A DNA stretch of 64,000 bases. Source: Eonycteris spelaea. Lineage: Eukaryota; Chordata; Mammalia; Chiroptera; Pteropodidae. The stretch is from positions 1,240,001 to 1,304,000 of the forward strand of contig PUFA01000316.1 in the NCBI GenBank assembly GCA_003508835.1. Reading direction: 5' to 3'. Each line of letters opens with the position of its first letter. Positions within the stretch are counted from its first letter, which is position 1. A program made the translations under genes and the position numbers. Positions 54,178 to 64,000 of this stretch are shown here, piece by piece. Below the pieces are notes generated by a model that worked only from the letters and a program-made list of their open reading frames with translations, ran no database searches and was not told where the DNA came from.

Positions 54178-54460
54178 TAATCCTTGGCTGCAAAGAACTC
54201 AAAGTCTCTGGAAGAAAAATAATAATAAGTAATTAAAATAATAAAAATGTATTGTGTCATCACTTAGTGCTATTGCTATGGAGAAGGAAGCAGTTCAGTA
54301 AATATTTGTTGAATAAATGAATGACCTATCATAGAAGATATATTTGTAGTGAATGTTTGAAGATGAACAGGTCTTCCCCAGAGGAAGGGATAAAGGGTTA
54401 TTTCAGGCAAAAGGAATAACACGTAATGAGAAAAAATCTAGAGTATACAATCAGCCTAGA
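54178..54460 (-). repeat. L2 LINE fragment
   Basis: Reverse L2 internal part: CCTTGGCTGCAAAGAACTCA, AAGTCTCTGGAAG, AATAAGTAATTAAAATAATA, ACTTAGTGCTATTGCTATGG, ACAGGTCTTCCCCAGAGG and TTTCAGGCAAAAGGAATAAC. An L2-tail-like phrase, AAATATTTGTTGAATAAATG (54300-54320), lies inside it out of place. Confidence 0.6.
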
Positions 54461-54464
54461 AAAT

Positions 54465-54642
54465 CTAGTTCTCAAATTCAGCTGCACATTGAAATTACCT
54501 AGGAAAAACTTTTTTAAAGTAATGCCTGGGTCACATCACGAGAAACTTTGACCGTGTGGGGCAAGGCCTGGTACTTGAATTTTTAAAACTTGCCCAGTTG
54601 TTTCTAACATGCATCAGAGTTTAAGAACCACTACTGGCCCAT
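54465..54642. mobile_element. MER5A-type hAT MITE
   Basis: TAGTTCTCAAATTCAGCTGC, ACATTGAAATTACCTAGG, AATGCCTGGGTCACATCACG, ACTTGAATTTTTAAAACTTG, CAGTTGTTTCTAACATGCAT and AGAGTTTAAGAACCACTAC give a near complete MER5A. Confidence 0.9.
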
Positions 54643-55589
54643 CCTGTAAATGTCCTTAATTCTGTCTTGTTGCCTTTTCCCCCAGCAATACTCACTAAAT
54701 CTTTTAGTAACTCACAAAGATAGAGCACAACAAGTTTCAACAAATTCACTGGAGCTCTTTTTTGTCCTGTACGTCTATCATCTCCTCAGTAAAAATTAGA
54801 TGACCCAAAATTAGCTCCATAATGATAACAGGCAGCTATAGAAATTGAACAAAAGTGATGATTGGGTCTTCTTAGTCCAGTCCCATACTCTGCCATGTGC
54901 CCAAGCTTGTCAGACGACCTTACAATGAAATAAAGGCACAGATTTCACCTTCCTTCTCTCACTTTCAGTCCATTCCCTCAGCTCTTGTGTCTCTGAGGCT
55001 TTTATTGTAACAAGGTATTATAAATTGTGTGGATGGAGATCGTCCCTATTTGCCATGGAGCTTACAAAATGATTCCCCTGGGGACCATAGCAAAGTTAAT
55101 GTGACATACGATTTCAGCACAGGAAGAACTAGTTCGCTTTGGGATAGTACAGAAATTATTAGCTGCATTGTCCACATGGAGATCAGAATACTGCTCTCAA
55201 CACCACCTCTCCTGTGTACCTTTATGTACAGGTTAAAGAGGGAAAGAGTTTATGCCTGATGGGACCTATTACAGCAAATAACACTCATGAAAAAGAATTC
55301 TGCCTAATGGAGACATAAATAAATGTCTTTCTGTTTATAACACTTAGCATTCATCCCTTTTTGAGGACATAGTCTTCTCATGTGTCACTATGACATTCCA
55401 ACAAAGGACACAGGGGAAGGAATATTATTCCATGTGACATTAAAAAAACCTCAACTCTTATCAGCTGCTTCTGAAGGACATTCCTCCCACAATTGAGAGT
55501 TAGCTGTGCAAGGCCAGGAGCCCTGGCACACGGTGCATGCAGCAAAACAGGGGCTGAGACTGCCCTTCTGGCATGCTCACTATGGTGTC
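54643..55589. other. Unique non-coding sequence
   Basis: No recognised element. Short frames at 55029-55259 and 55378-55599 have no domain. Confidence 0.5.
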
Positions 55590-55855
55590 CTTCCTTCATT
55601 CATTCCATTACTGAGCACCTACTATATTTGGAGGTTGCTAAAGAGCTGTGTTTCCAGATCTGTCTAATGATAAAATCTCCCTGGACTCTTGTTAAAAATA
55701 TGGGTTCCGAGGTCTCCCTACAGTTTCCCTGGATCAGAATCTTCAGGGGGAAGGTCATGGAAAACTGTTCTTTTAACAAGCACCTAGGTGACTCATCGTA
55801 TGTGTAGTTTGGAACAGTTGGTCCCTCTGCCCTTGGTGAACTCTTAAGCCTCATT
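55590..55855 (-). repeat. L2 LINE fragment split by MER5A
   Basis: The left piece (55590-55640) reads CCTTCATTCATTCCATTACT and GAGCACCTACTATATTTGG, the reverse L2 end. The right piece (55820-55855) reads GGTCCCTCTGCCCTTGGTG and AACTCTT, the next L2 block. A MER5A copy lies between them. Confidence 0.5.
55642..55818. mobile_element. MER5A-type hAT MITE in L2
   Basis: AATGATAAAATCTCCCTGG, ACTCTTGTTAAAAATATGGG, TTCCGAGGTCTCCC, GGATCAGAATCTTCAGGGGG, TTTTAACAAGCACCTAGGTG and TAGTTTGGAACAG match MER5A order. Confidence 0.75.
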
Positions 55856-57474
55856 GTTTTGTGGATCTAGTTTATGCAGATCTCTTCTAGTTAGATTTCT
55901 AGATGAAATGATGTTATCTCTATCAGCAATTTCCAGGTCTCCATGTTCCATGAAATGGCAAGGCCACCCACAACTCCTTAAAAAGTCAGTATCAATGTGT
56001 ATTTAGTATTTAAGTCACCATCTTTCTTATTTTATTTCTTTTTTTCCTTAACCAAATGTTTCAAGGCTGACAGATAGTCTAATCATCTCTTTGATTTCTT
56101 TAATTGTGAGTATCATTAGTTTTCCCAGTGTAAGCTTTTTTTTCTTTTTTAACAAAAACAACTTTCAACAGTAATTGCATGGGTGAGGTCAGCTAGAGTC
56201 CTGTGGGTGACATGGATTTCTGAAAGGGTTCTGACATACTTCAATGATTGAAAACCTCTGTTCTGTACATTAACTGGCTATAACTTCAGGGAAGCCCTAC
56301 TGGAAATCCTGCTCCACAGACCACAGCCCATCTAGTCATCCTGATGCATCTACTCCCAGCCAAGGAAAATTCAGAATGCAAACAAGTTGTATCAATTGTC
56401 TTGGGTAGCAACAAATTATGATTTTTTTCAGCACATTGCTCTCTTAAAGGCTGCTTGCTTGGGTAATAATCAAATGTTAGCATCACGCAGGGGGAAGATG
56501 ACGAAGAGAATGCTAGAAATGATTAGAATGCATCTCCTGCATCTGTTTTCCTCTCATAAACTCGACAGCTGCAAATGTTGTCATTTGTTGTCTTTTTTTT
56601 CCCCCCAAAGGCCGTTTTGTCTTATCTAACGCTGAAACTCTGCCACATAGCTTTGAACACCGAAGCATCAGAATGAGAAATCGGTTGGAAATTTGTTCAA
56701 ATCTCTTCCTGTGCTTGACATTTCCACACTGATAAGATACAGCTAAATATTGATGTTTTGGTTAAGTTCAGATTAGCTGTCTGGTCCGTGAACATCAATT
56801 GTGAACCATTACATGTCTTCTCCTTTACAGCACTGACTTCTCTTACAATAACAGAAAAGACAAAAGGGAAAATGTTTCCTAAAGTGTCATCATTAATTAC
56901 CTGAAGGTCTTTTTGGAGCTGTGATAAAAATTGTCATTGACTATTGAGAAATGGGGGCATTTTTGTTGAAGATGGGGTTGATGAACATTAGGACACATTA
57001 AAAATTAGATTCGTACACCAGTAGGTTATTCACATATGTCTTCAAATTCATTCATAGAGGAAAACATCACCCTATTATCAATATAAGTGCAAAAATAAGA
57101 TAACTGGCTGACTTTAATTATTTATCAGTAAATGTATATCACTGCCATACCAAAGTCAATAAGTGAAGATCTCTGTGCTCAATTTAGCCAACACAGATCC
57201 AATCCAGTGAACTAAGTTTCCTTTTACCATTCTGCTCGGAATAGCACTGTTAAGAGAACCTGAGATACAGATGATTTTGCCTCACTAAATCCTTCATGAG
57301 TTTCTGTATTGTCTCCCAAAGGAGACTATAAATTCCTTGAAAGCAGGATAATCCTTGATTGATTTCTGAAGATGAAACATTCCTACTCCTCCAAAAGTAT
57401 TTTCTTGTTACTCTACCTACTTAAAAAAAATCAAATCCTATTCAAAATGCTCTCCAAGTTAAATGCTCAGCCAA
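55856..57474. other. Unique sequence with CNE-like segment
   Basis: 56560-57060 is unique, free of simple repeats and holds GATA-type sites (CTTATCT, CTGATAAGATAC), ATTAATTACC and retained CpGs (AACGCTG, CACCGAAG, ATCGG, GTCCGTG). It is the strongest looking enhancer-like segment of the window, by inference only. The 80- and 66-codon frames at 56286-56629 are not supported. Confidence 0.4.
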
Positions 57475-57572
57475 ATCAACAGATACTTAGAGTCAAGGCA
57501 TGGTCTTTTTTCCCAAGAAGCTTATAATTTATTTAGAAAGAAGGTAATACAGAATTATTTAATGAAATACGT
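57475..57572 (-). repeat. Possible L2 fragment
   Basis: AAATCAACAGATACTTAGAG, CCCAAGAAGCTTATAATTTA and GAAAGAAGGTAATACAG resemble the reverse L2 'caaggagcttacaatctagt' block. Weak. Confidence 0.35.
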
Positions 57573-57973
57573 AGCAAAGGAAAATCACTGAGTTAAGAGG
57601 AAAGAACCTTTGCTGTTGGCTAGAAGGGTGACTTTACGGTTAGTTTGGCCCTTGGCCCAGAAAGAATTTAGCTACATGAAAGACAAAGGCATTCCAGGTT
57701 TTCTGTAAGATAGGATATGATTGCAATGTTTCGCCTACCTCATTGCACAAGATTAAAATATTTTATGTAAAAAAAATGTTAGTTTAGGACCCAGGTAACT
57801 GCCTTGGTTGTTATTTTTAAAGCAAAGAAAATTAGACATTATTATCTTTGTTACTGCTTTGGTAAGGCAGCTGAAATCTGATATATATGTAAATATATAC
57901 ATGAATCATATGATATTGCTTATATTTGTCTGTTTTGGACCTACATAAGCTACAAGTTCACGATTCATCCAAA
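57573..57973. other. Unique non-coding sequence
   Basis: No recognised element. Confidence 0.5.
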
Positions 57974-58030
57974 CATATACACATGTGCACAAGTACACAC
58001 AAACACATACACACACACACATATATATAT
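57974..58030. repeat. Imperfect (CA)n/(TA)n repeat
   Basis: ATACACATGTGCACAAGTAC grades into (AC)n and then (AT)5. Confidence 0.85.
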
Positions 58031-59435
58031 GCTCAATGTAAAACTTTTCACCTTTATTTTAGCAAAATTTCCTAACTATGCTAAGTTTTAGTTGTATTAA
58101 CAATTAACAGGCAAGTAACAAATTCTCAATAAAGCCATTTCTATCGACACTATTAATATGTATTACTATAAAGTCTGTTCTCAGTATCTATGTAATGAAC
58201 CTGACTTGCCAAAAAGAATATTTGATGATTCAAGTTGTGAATAATAAAACAAAGAATTTTATTCATATTCAGATGGGCAGTTGCATTAGCCCTTCACCCT
58301 TAGGAATCCGCACCCAAATCTAACAGCAATCAGGAATGAGAGAAATTGAAGGTCTTGAGTCAGCTCTCCACTGAATATGTCATCCACATGACAAAAGCAC
58401 AAACAGCTATGAGAGTTTCAGCCAATGGACATAAATAAATAAGATAAAATAAAGCAAAACGAAAGAGACCACTGTTGCACATCTGGACCTCAGAGGGAAA
58501 GGAAGCGTAAGAAAGTCTGGTACTGAGGTGAGCATCATAGAGTGAAAGAGGGCACAGCAAATTTTGCCTGGTCTTCTCTACAACAAAAGGGAACCCATTT
58601 TGAACTTCACACAGGGCATAATACCAAATTAGGAAAACCAAGGGGAAAGACTCCACATGTTTCTAATACATGTGGCTCAGCCATTTGGGTAACTATACAT
58701 AATTCTTTAAAAATCACTGTGTTCCAGAAACCGTGTCAGTGTTCGTGATCCTCCTTGGGCTCTAAATCTGTGTTAGATCAGAGGTTTTCGAACTAGCGTA
58801 GGCTGACCCATTTCAGAAGATGTGCATATTCCCTATTGAAATAAATTATTGGGAATTTATTAATTTGGTATATTCATTTCACTGATAATCTAAAGTAAGC
58901 ATATTCTGAATCATCTGGCTAACCACCCAAAAACCAAATGCCACCTCACAGACCCTGTTTGTCTTTGTGTTTGCAATCAGACTGGTGCCAAGTAGTCCCA
59001 CTTTAATTGTCTCCAGCTAATTAGCAATGAACAGAGGTAGACTTCAAAGATAGATGGGGTTTTTACACCAAGTGTGGCCAGATGACTTTATAATATGCTG
59101 GAGGAATAAAGGCGTTTCAGTGTCTCGGAAAGAACAGAGTGGTGAGAGAATTGCATCATCTCGTGGTACCCAGGGAGAAAGGCAGACCAAACCCAAAAGA
59201 ACCTGAGCCATAGCCACTAACACTGTGTATCACATTAAATTACTTATCTTAATTTAAAGTTTATTGGTTTAACAGAGGAGAGGGTTGTATGTAATTTGTA
59301 CATTTGTTTTGCTAAGAACTATAAGCTATGAAAGCTAAAACATTAGAAGTTTATGCCTAGTTTTAGTTTATACATATTTTAAGGAGCATTCGAAGTTAAA
59401 GGATTTAAATCAACAATGGGTAATACAGAAATTTT
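58031..59435. other. Unique non-coding sequence
   Basis: GAGGTTTTCGAACTAGCG near 58771 hints at a hAT MITE end but the body is not recognised. The 98-codon minus frame at 58360-58656 has no motif. Confidence 0.45.
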
Positions 59436-59534
59436 TAAGGGGTGCATAAAAGATGAACAGTTTTGAGCATATGAAAAGATGTTTCTGATCACTCGTGATA
59501 TGAAAATTAAAATCATGAGATAAACTTTGTCATC
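59436..59534 (+). mobile_element. Old L1 ORF2 fragment
   Basis: AGCATATGAAAAGATGTTTC, TGATCACTCGTGATATG, AAAATTAAAATCATGAGATA are a worn copy of the L1 ORF2 text 'gcacatgaaaagatgttcaacatcactagtcatt...atgagata'. L1 sequence seems to continue after the L2 at 59863. Confidence 0.6.
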
Positions 59535-59860
59535 TTATATAAAATTGCAAACCTCTTCACATACACACTTCCCATCACCTGCTCTGCTTGTATTTCTCCA
59601 GCACACTTGTCACTATCCAACATACTTGTATTTTGTTTATTGTTTGTCTGTCTTTTATTATTGTTACTACAGGCTCTTTAAAATTTTAGTTGATTTTCTA
59701 TCTTAAGTTCAATATTGTTGCACATCCAGAACGTAAGCTTCTTAAAATACAGGAATTTTGACCATCTTATTCACTGCAGTATCTTCAATTATTAGAATGG
59801 TATGTGGCACTTAATAGGCACTGGATTATTTGATGAATGAATGAATGAATGAATGAATGA
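59535..59860 (+). repeat. L2 LINE 3' region inside old L1
   Basis: CTCTGCTTGTATTTCTCCAG, CACACTTGTCACTATCC, TGTTTATTGTTTGTCTGTC, AACGTAAGCTTCTTAAAATA, CAGGAATTTTGACCATCTTA, TTCACTGCAGTATCTTCAAT and GTGGCACTTAATAGGCACTG are the ordered L2 3' end, finishing in a GAAT repeat. About 80 bases near 59660-59735 do not fit. Confidence 0.75.
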
Positions 59861-59862
59861 AT
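59832..59862. repeat. (GAAT)n microsatellite
   Basis: Seven GAAT units grown from the L2 tail repeat. Confidence 0.95.
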
Positions 59863-60355
59863 ACACATATGACCCAGCAATTTTCCTCCTAAGCACATAC
59901 CCTAGAGAAACTCACTTGTGTACAGCAACATGAGCAAGGCAGTATCATTTGCCATAGAAGGAAAATTAGGAGAAATTCTAAATGTCCTCAGTAAAGGAAG
60001 GAAATAAATTGTGGTATGATCATACAAGGGAATTTAGATAGTAACATGAATTAAATTGACTTTCATGGGTAAAAATCAAAAACTCTGCTGGAAGAACAAA
60101 ACAAATTGCAGGCAGACATATGCAGTAATGTATAAACACATAGATAGAAAAGTTCACCTCAGAGTAAACAAAAACTCAGAACAGAAAGGAGACAGAGGAA
60201 TGAGAAGGGTAAAGAAGAGCTTTGATAATAACTACATCTTTTATTACTTTAAAATGTTTTACCTGAAGAAAATATGGCAAATATTAATATTTGTGAAATT
60301 TTGGTAGTGGGCACATGGGTGCATATTATATTTTTTTCTATTTCTCTGGTGTTTA
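59863..60355 (+). mobile_element. Old L1 3' region
   Basis: ATATGACCCAGCAATTTTCC, CCTAAGCACATACCCTAGAG, AAATGTCCTCAGTAAAGGAA, TAAATTGTGGTATGATCATA and CAAGGGAATTTAGATAGTAA follow the end of L1 ORF2. The 3' UTR is worn. The 83-codon frame at 60056-60307 lies within it and is not a gene. Confidence 0.65.
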
Positions 60356-60475
60356 AAATGTTTCATAATTTTTTAAATTTATTTTATTTTATTTTTTATG
60401 TTTGCAGTTTTTGAATTTATTTTTTATTTAATTTTTTAATTGAAGAAATTATTTAAATTTTTCCCTCTCTCCTCC
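60356..60475. repeat. AT-rich low-complexity sequence
   Basis: Runs of TTTTTAAATTTATTTTATTT and similar to 60460, then a short C-rich tract (CTCTCCTCCCCCCACCCC). Possibly a matrix-attachment-like or tail-derived sequence. Confidence 0.75.
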
Positions 60476-61747
60476 CCCCACCCCATTTCATAAATTTTAA
60501 AAAGCATTTTAATACAAGTAAAAATAACTCAGTCTCTTTTCCTGAATTAATAAAGTAATTATAGCCTCTCTCTATGGTAATGATGGTGAGGATAATGGTT
60601 CTTTTCCTTTTTCCTCTCCTTTTTTCTACTCTAAGTCCTATTATTGTTATCAGCTACTATTTTATTTTTCTTTATATCGCTTCTTTCCAAGAATCATTTG
60701 GCACGGCTTAAAACAAAAGATATGAATAACAACGTAGCAAGGTTTTAAAAAAGTAATATGTAAATAGGCTAGCTATTAAAGTAAACATTAATGCCATAAT
60801 TGAGCTTCAAATTTTGCTCCATGCTTTTTGGAAACTGGAATGACAAGCCAGCACACCAAGCAATTACAGAGGTCTCATCATTAAAATGGGTACATTGGAG
60901 AAGACAAAGCTTTTACTGGGATTAAATTCTTAAAGAAATCTCTCACATGTGACTTTATACAGTATTGGGGACACTAACCTGGATGATGTCCTCAAAAGTA
61001 TATTAACTGAAATAAAAAGTTGACTTCAAATGCCTTTTTTTACAACTGAAAAAAAAAAAACAGCTGAGAACATAATGCCTTAGTACGGTTCAGGGAAGGG
61101 CATTCATTCTTTAGAAGCTAAAGCAATATACACCCTTTTGTCATCTAACTAAATCCAAAGATAAAATGCCCAAGTGGGTAGGCAAGGAGCATGCCTCTTA
61201 GATAATTGTTCCTAAATATAATTTTCCTTAGACAAGCTATTGATAGATGGAAACCAAGCATCCATCAATTAAAGATTATAGTCACAGACCTGGACCTGTA
61301 GCCAAGTTATTGAGCGAGAGTGGGAAGCTTTAAGTAACCTTGCCTCTTTTTAGAAATAACTTGAAAAAGGAAATTATAAAATAATTGTTTTTTCATAGGC
61401 TCCAGCTGCAGGAATCTATTTTTTCTTTTAGATTTGTCTATTCTTTAAGTCTAAAAGAAATTCTGTTTAGAGTCCTAAGTTCATATATATGGCAGACTGA
61501 GGGTTATGCATGCCAGAGGATGCTGTGGTTTACTGGGAGCATTTTTTTATATCTTTTCTAATGCCTGTAGTGTAGGGATATAGTGCAGGGATTTAGGTCT
61601 GCGTGAGTCTTGAGAAAAAAAAACTGTAATTGAAGGCCCACTTATCCACTTGACTATTTTTGCTACCACCAGCAAAATAAGGGAAGACAGCTCATATCCA
61701 AAATATTAAACATAATGTAGAAAATAAACTAAAATTATAAAGAGCTT
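60476..61747. other. Unique non-coding sequence
   Basis: No recognised element apart from an A12 run near 61050. Confidence 0.5.
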
Positions 61748-61935
61748 CTAGTAATAATAATAATCACTTCCATTTGCATCACCTTTTTAATGCATGGTCT
61801 CATCTAATCCTCATAGCAAGCCTGTGAGATGGTTAATAGTAAAAAATTTAAAAGTAATGACACTGAAGTTTTGGGCGACTTGGTGACTTGATCCGAATCA
61901 CAGAGCTGGTCGTTAGCACCATTGGGACTCACGCT
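61748..61935 (-). repeat. MIR SINE
   Basis: TAATAATAATAATCACTTCC, GCATGGTCTCATCTAATCCT, CATAGCAAGCCTGTGAGATG, GACTTGATCCGAATCACAG and AGCTGGTCGTTAGCACC are the reverse MIR. Confidence 0.75.
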
Positions 61936-63688
61936 CATGAGTCCTGGCTGCAAACTCAGCTGACTGTTCCAGGGTAGCAATGTACTCTTTGGTAAGAGAC
62001 CCAAGGTACAGGGCTACTTACCCTTCTTTTCAAAGGACAAGGCTTTGTGGTCTTCATTACATCTGTCACATAATTGGTAGGATCAGACATAGACATCCCT
62101 CAATAGATCTTTTCTACACCAACTCTCACTGACAGAATAATAAAGCTTCTTTAAGAATCACATCACCTCTTACAGACAAAAATCAACTATGAAGAGGAAG
62201 TTTCCATTGTAAAGATTTTTTTTAAGGTTAGTTATTGAATTGCAACTGAAATTAATAAAATCAGAAACATGAGCAAATGCACATCTAAAAGCTGATAGGC
62301 AATCATACCCTGAATGACATGTGAAAGGGATGGTCTCCTTTCAGAAATGAGATTCCGAGTTTTAATGGGTTCACAAGCAGATTCATAAGGATTGTTTTCG
62401 AACAAAAGTCATGCTTTCCTTTTAAGTCTATTTCTCTTACATTTGGAGCTCAGTGTTATAGGTTTACTTCAGATATGGAATTTAACTCTATGCTTATTTA
62501 ATAATTAAGAATAATCTAAAACTCATTGAGCTTTTCAGATCTGAACTGACCATGTTTGCAACCTCTCCAGTGTAAAGCTCCTCTCAGCAGAAGGAAGGAA
62601 CCAGAGGAATGGCTGCCCTTGCTAAAGCAATGTGGGAAGGCCCTGGAATACACTTCACATTGTGAGCAAGACATTCTTTACCACAAGTGTTAGAACCACC
62701 GACTTTCAAATATCAGATCAACACTTTGGGAAAGCCTGGAGCCCAGAAATACATTAAGTGAATTGCCTAAGTTTAAACCATTGCTGACTTTCATTTATCC
62801 AAACGAGTAAGGCATACTATTTGTGTCCTCCTAAAATTCACTTTACTTTCTTTCACTCACTCAGACTAAGAGGTATCATACCTGATACCAACCAGATATC
62901 AATAGTATCTAAACCTCTCCTACATAAACAAGTGTCTGTTTTAAAATAGCCATCATAAATATGAGTCCCGAAGGTTATATTGTTCTAAAAAGGAATGCCC
63001 TGGTATTAGCAAAATGCGTGTGCCCATAAACAGTAAAGCAGCTATCCAACTGCAATCAATTATATGGAGTCTTAAGTCATAAAGAAAAAAAAAAAAAAGG
63101 AGATTAAAACACCAAACTAAGAGTCAGGAACCACACTGTATACTTAGTGGGAGCTTACCCGGAAGTGTCTATGCTTGATAAGAATGACATGGCAGGCACA
63201 ACAGGAGGAAGTCATTTCTGCTGGAAGAGCACACTAGTCTGTCCACATAACAGCCCGAGGCTTTTATTAGGAGGATCCATTAAAAAACACTATCTTCCTC
63301 AATGACAATTCGTATTTTCCAGAGCAGGAGAACCAGAGCTAAAATCAATGAAACAATTTGCCTGAACAACCATAACAGACAGCTTATTTAGTGCTAACAA
63401 TATTGGTTAGTGACAACCAGAAGCCTGTTATTTATCAAATCATTTAAATTAATGTATCGTTTTTACCTTGGGCCTGCTAAAAGTTCTTTAGTGTAGCATT
63501 AGGTAGAATAAAATCAAGGAGTTGGGGAGAGGGGTCAATTCCGACAAAGCTAAGACTCGATTAGTGTTCAAGGAAGATGCCCATATATTAATATCCCACA
63601 GCTCCAGCAGAAAGGAGGCCTTGTGGCATCACAAATTCATCCATGTGGTACAAACTCCTGCTCAAGACAGCAACCCTAACAGATTCAA
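61936..63688. other. Unique non-coding sequence
   Basis: No recognised repeat other than an A14 run at 63085-63098. No gene recognised. Confidence 0.5.
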
Positions 63689-63689
63689 T

Positions 63690-63968
63690 CATTCATTCAA
63701 CAAATATTTTGAGCATCTACTATGCACCAGCCACTATACCAGACTCTATCATTGCATTCTGAATAAAGTAGGCAAGGGCCTCCAACTTCATGAACATAAC
63801 AGTCTATGGGTAAGACAGAGTACAAGTTAACCCATGAATAATTAACAGTTTTGAGACAGTCCATAAAGGAAATCAATAGATGCTGGGGTAGAGAACAACA
63901 CAGGGCCGAGGGAATCCAACTAGTCTGGCAGGTCCTCTCTGAAAAGGTGACATTTAAGCTGACTCCTG
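63690..63968 (-). repeat. L2 LINE 3' region
   Basis: A clear reverse L2: CATTCATTCAACAAATATTT, TGAGCATCTACTATGCACCA, GCCACTATACCAGACTC, CAACTTCATGAACATAACAG, TCTATGGGTAAGACAGAG and GAAAAGGTGACATTTAAGCT. It also produces the 102- and 100-codon frames at the window end, which are not genes. Confidence 0.9.
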
Positions 63969-63990
63969 AAAAAAAAAAAGAAAGAAAGAA
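63969..63990. repeat. A-rich tract
   Basis: Eleven A followed by GAAAGAAAGAAA at the end of the L2 piece. Confidence 0.85.
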
Positions 63991-64000
63991 ATTTTTCACG

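Noticed and set aside
58765..58960. Possible hAT MITE starting GAGGTTTTCGAAC
   Set aside because: Only one terminus is recognisable and the interior matches no family that I know.
63522..63999. Opposed 102- and 100-codon frames at the window end
   Set aside because: Much of both lies inside a recognised L2 fragment, the rest in unmatched flank, and neither resembles L2-encoded protein.

Overview
This window reads as a gene-poor, AT-rich stretch of a placental mammal's nuclear genome. It shows old mammal-wide repeats throughout (MIR, L2, MER5A and MER20-type hAT copies, several generations of L1), simple repeats of mammalian type and strong CpG depletion. I find no convincing protein-coding exon, tRNA, rRNA, CRISPR array or bacterial or viral operon. 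All family names come from recognising sequence by eye; no database search was run.

Lineage clues are weak. No Alu, B1/B2, carnivore tRNA-Lys SINE, ruminant tRNA/BovB or other young lineage SINE was noticed. The youngest large element is a minus-strand L1 (46199-51571). Its 3' end begins with a TTTATTGGGGTAACATTAG motif and looks laurasiatherian (bat- or perissodactyl-like). A solitary LTR at 18052-18375 also looks younger than its surroundings. I favour Laurasiatheria with low confidence and cannot name the species.

Layout. 1-6500: mostly unique sequence with MIR, MER5A (one back-to-back pair) and MER20. 6480-13410: dense repeats, namely L2, a 3' L1 fragment, a palindrome split by a small piece of L1 3' sequence (8799-8912), a 2.6 kb L1 fragment carrying ORF1-end to ORF2 remains, and L2 with a MIR nested in it. 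13413-21035: mostly unique, with L2 pieces, the solitary LTR and a GC-richer island near 18.8-19.0 kb. 21-31 kb: alternating MIR, L2, old L1 ends and MER5, plus an unresolved LTR-like stretch at 24.06-25.01 kb. 31-46 kb: long unique stretches with scattered MIR, an old L1 3' end, a CTTC microsatellite and a hAT MITE. 46.2-51.6 kb: the best preserved element, an L1 complete at both ends that has lost most of its endonuclease domain and carries frameshifts. 51.6-64 kb: L2 and MER5A pieces, microsatellites, a further old L1/L2 mosaic (59.4-60.4 kb) and unique DNA.

No genes act together here. Any function would be regulatory. Several unique segments with locally retained CpGs or homeodomain-type motifs (about 470-830, 18.8-19.2 kb, 42.4-42.56 kb, 56.56-57.06 kb) are flagged as candidate conserved non-coding elements, as inference only. 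No clearly novel biological system was found. The most unusual structures are the split palindrome at 8.8 kb, the endonuclease-deleted L1 with degenerate target-site duplications, and the solitary LTR.
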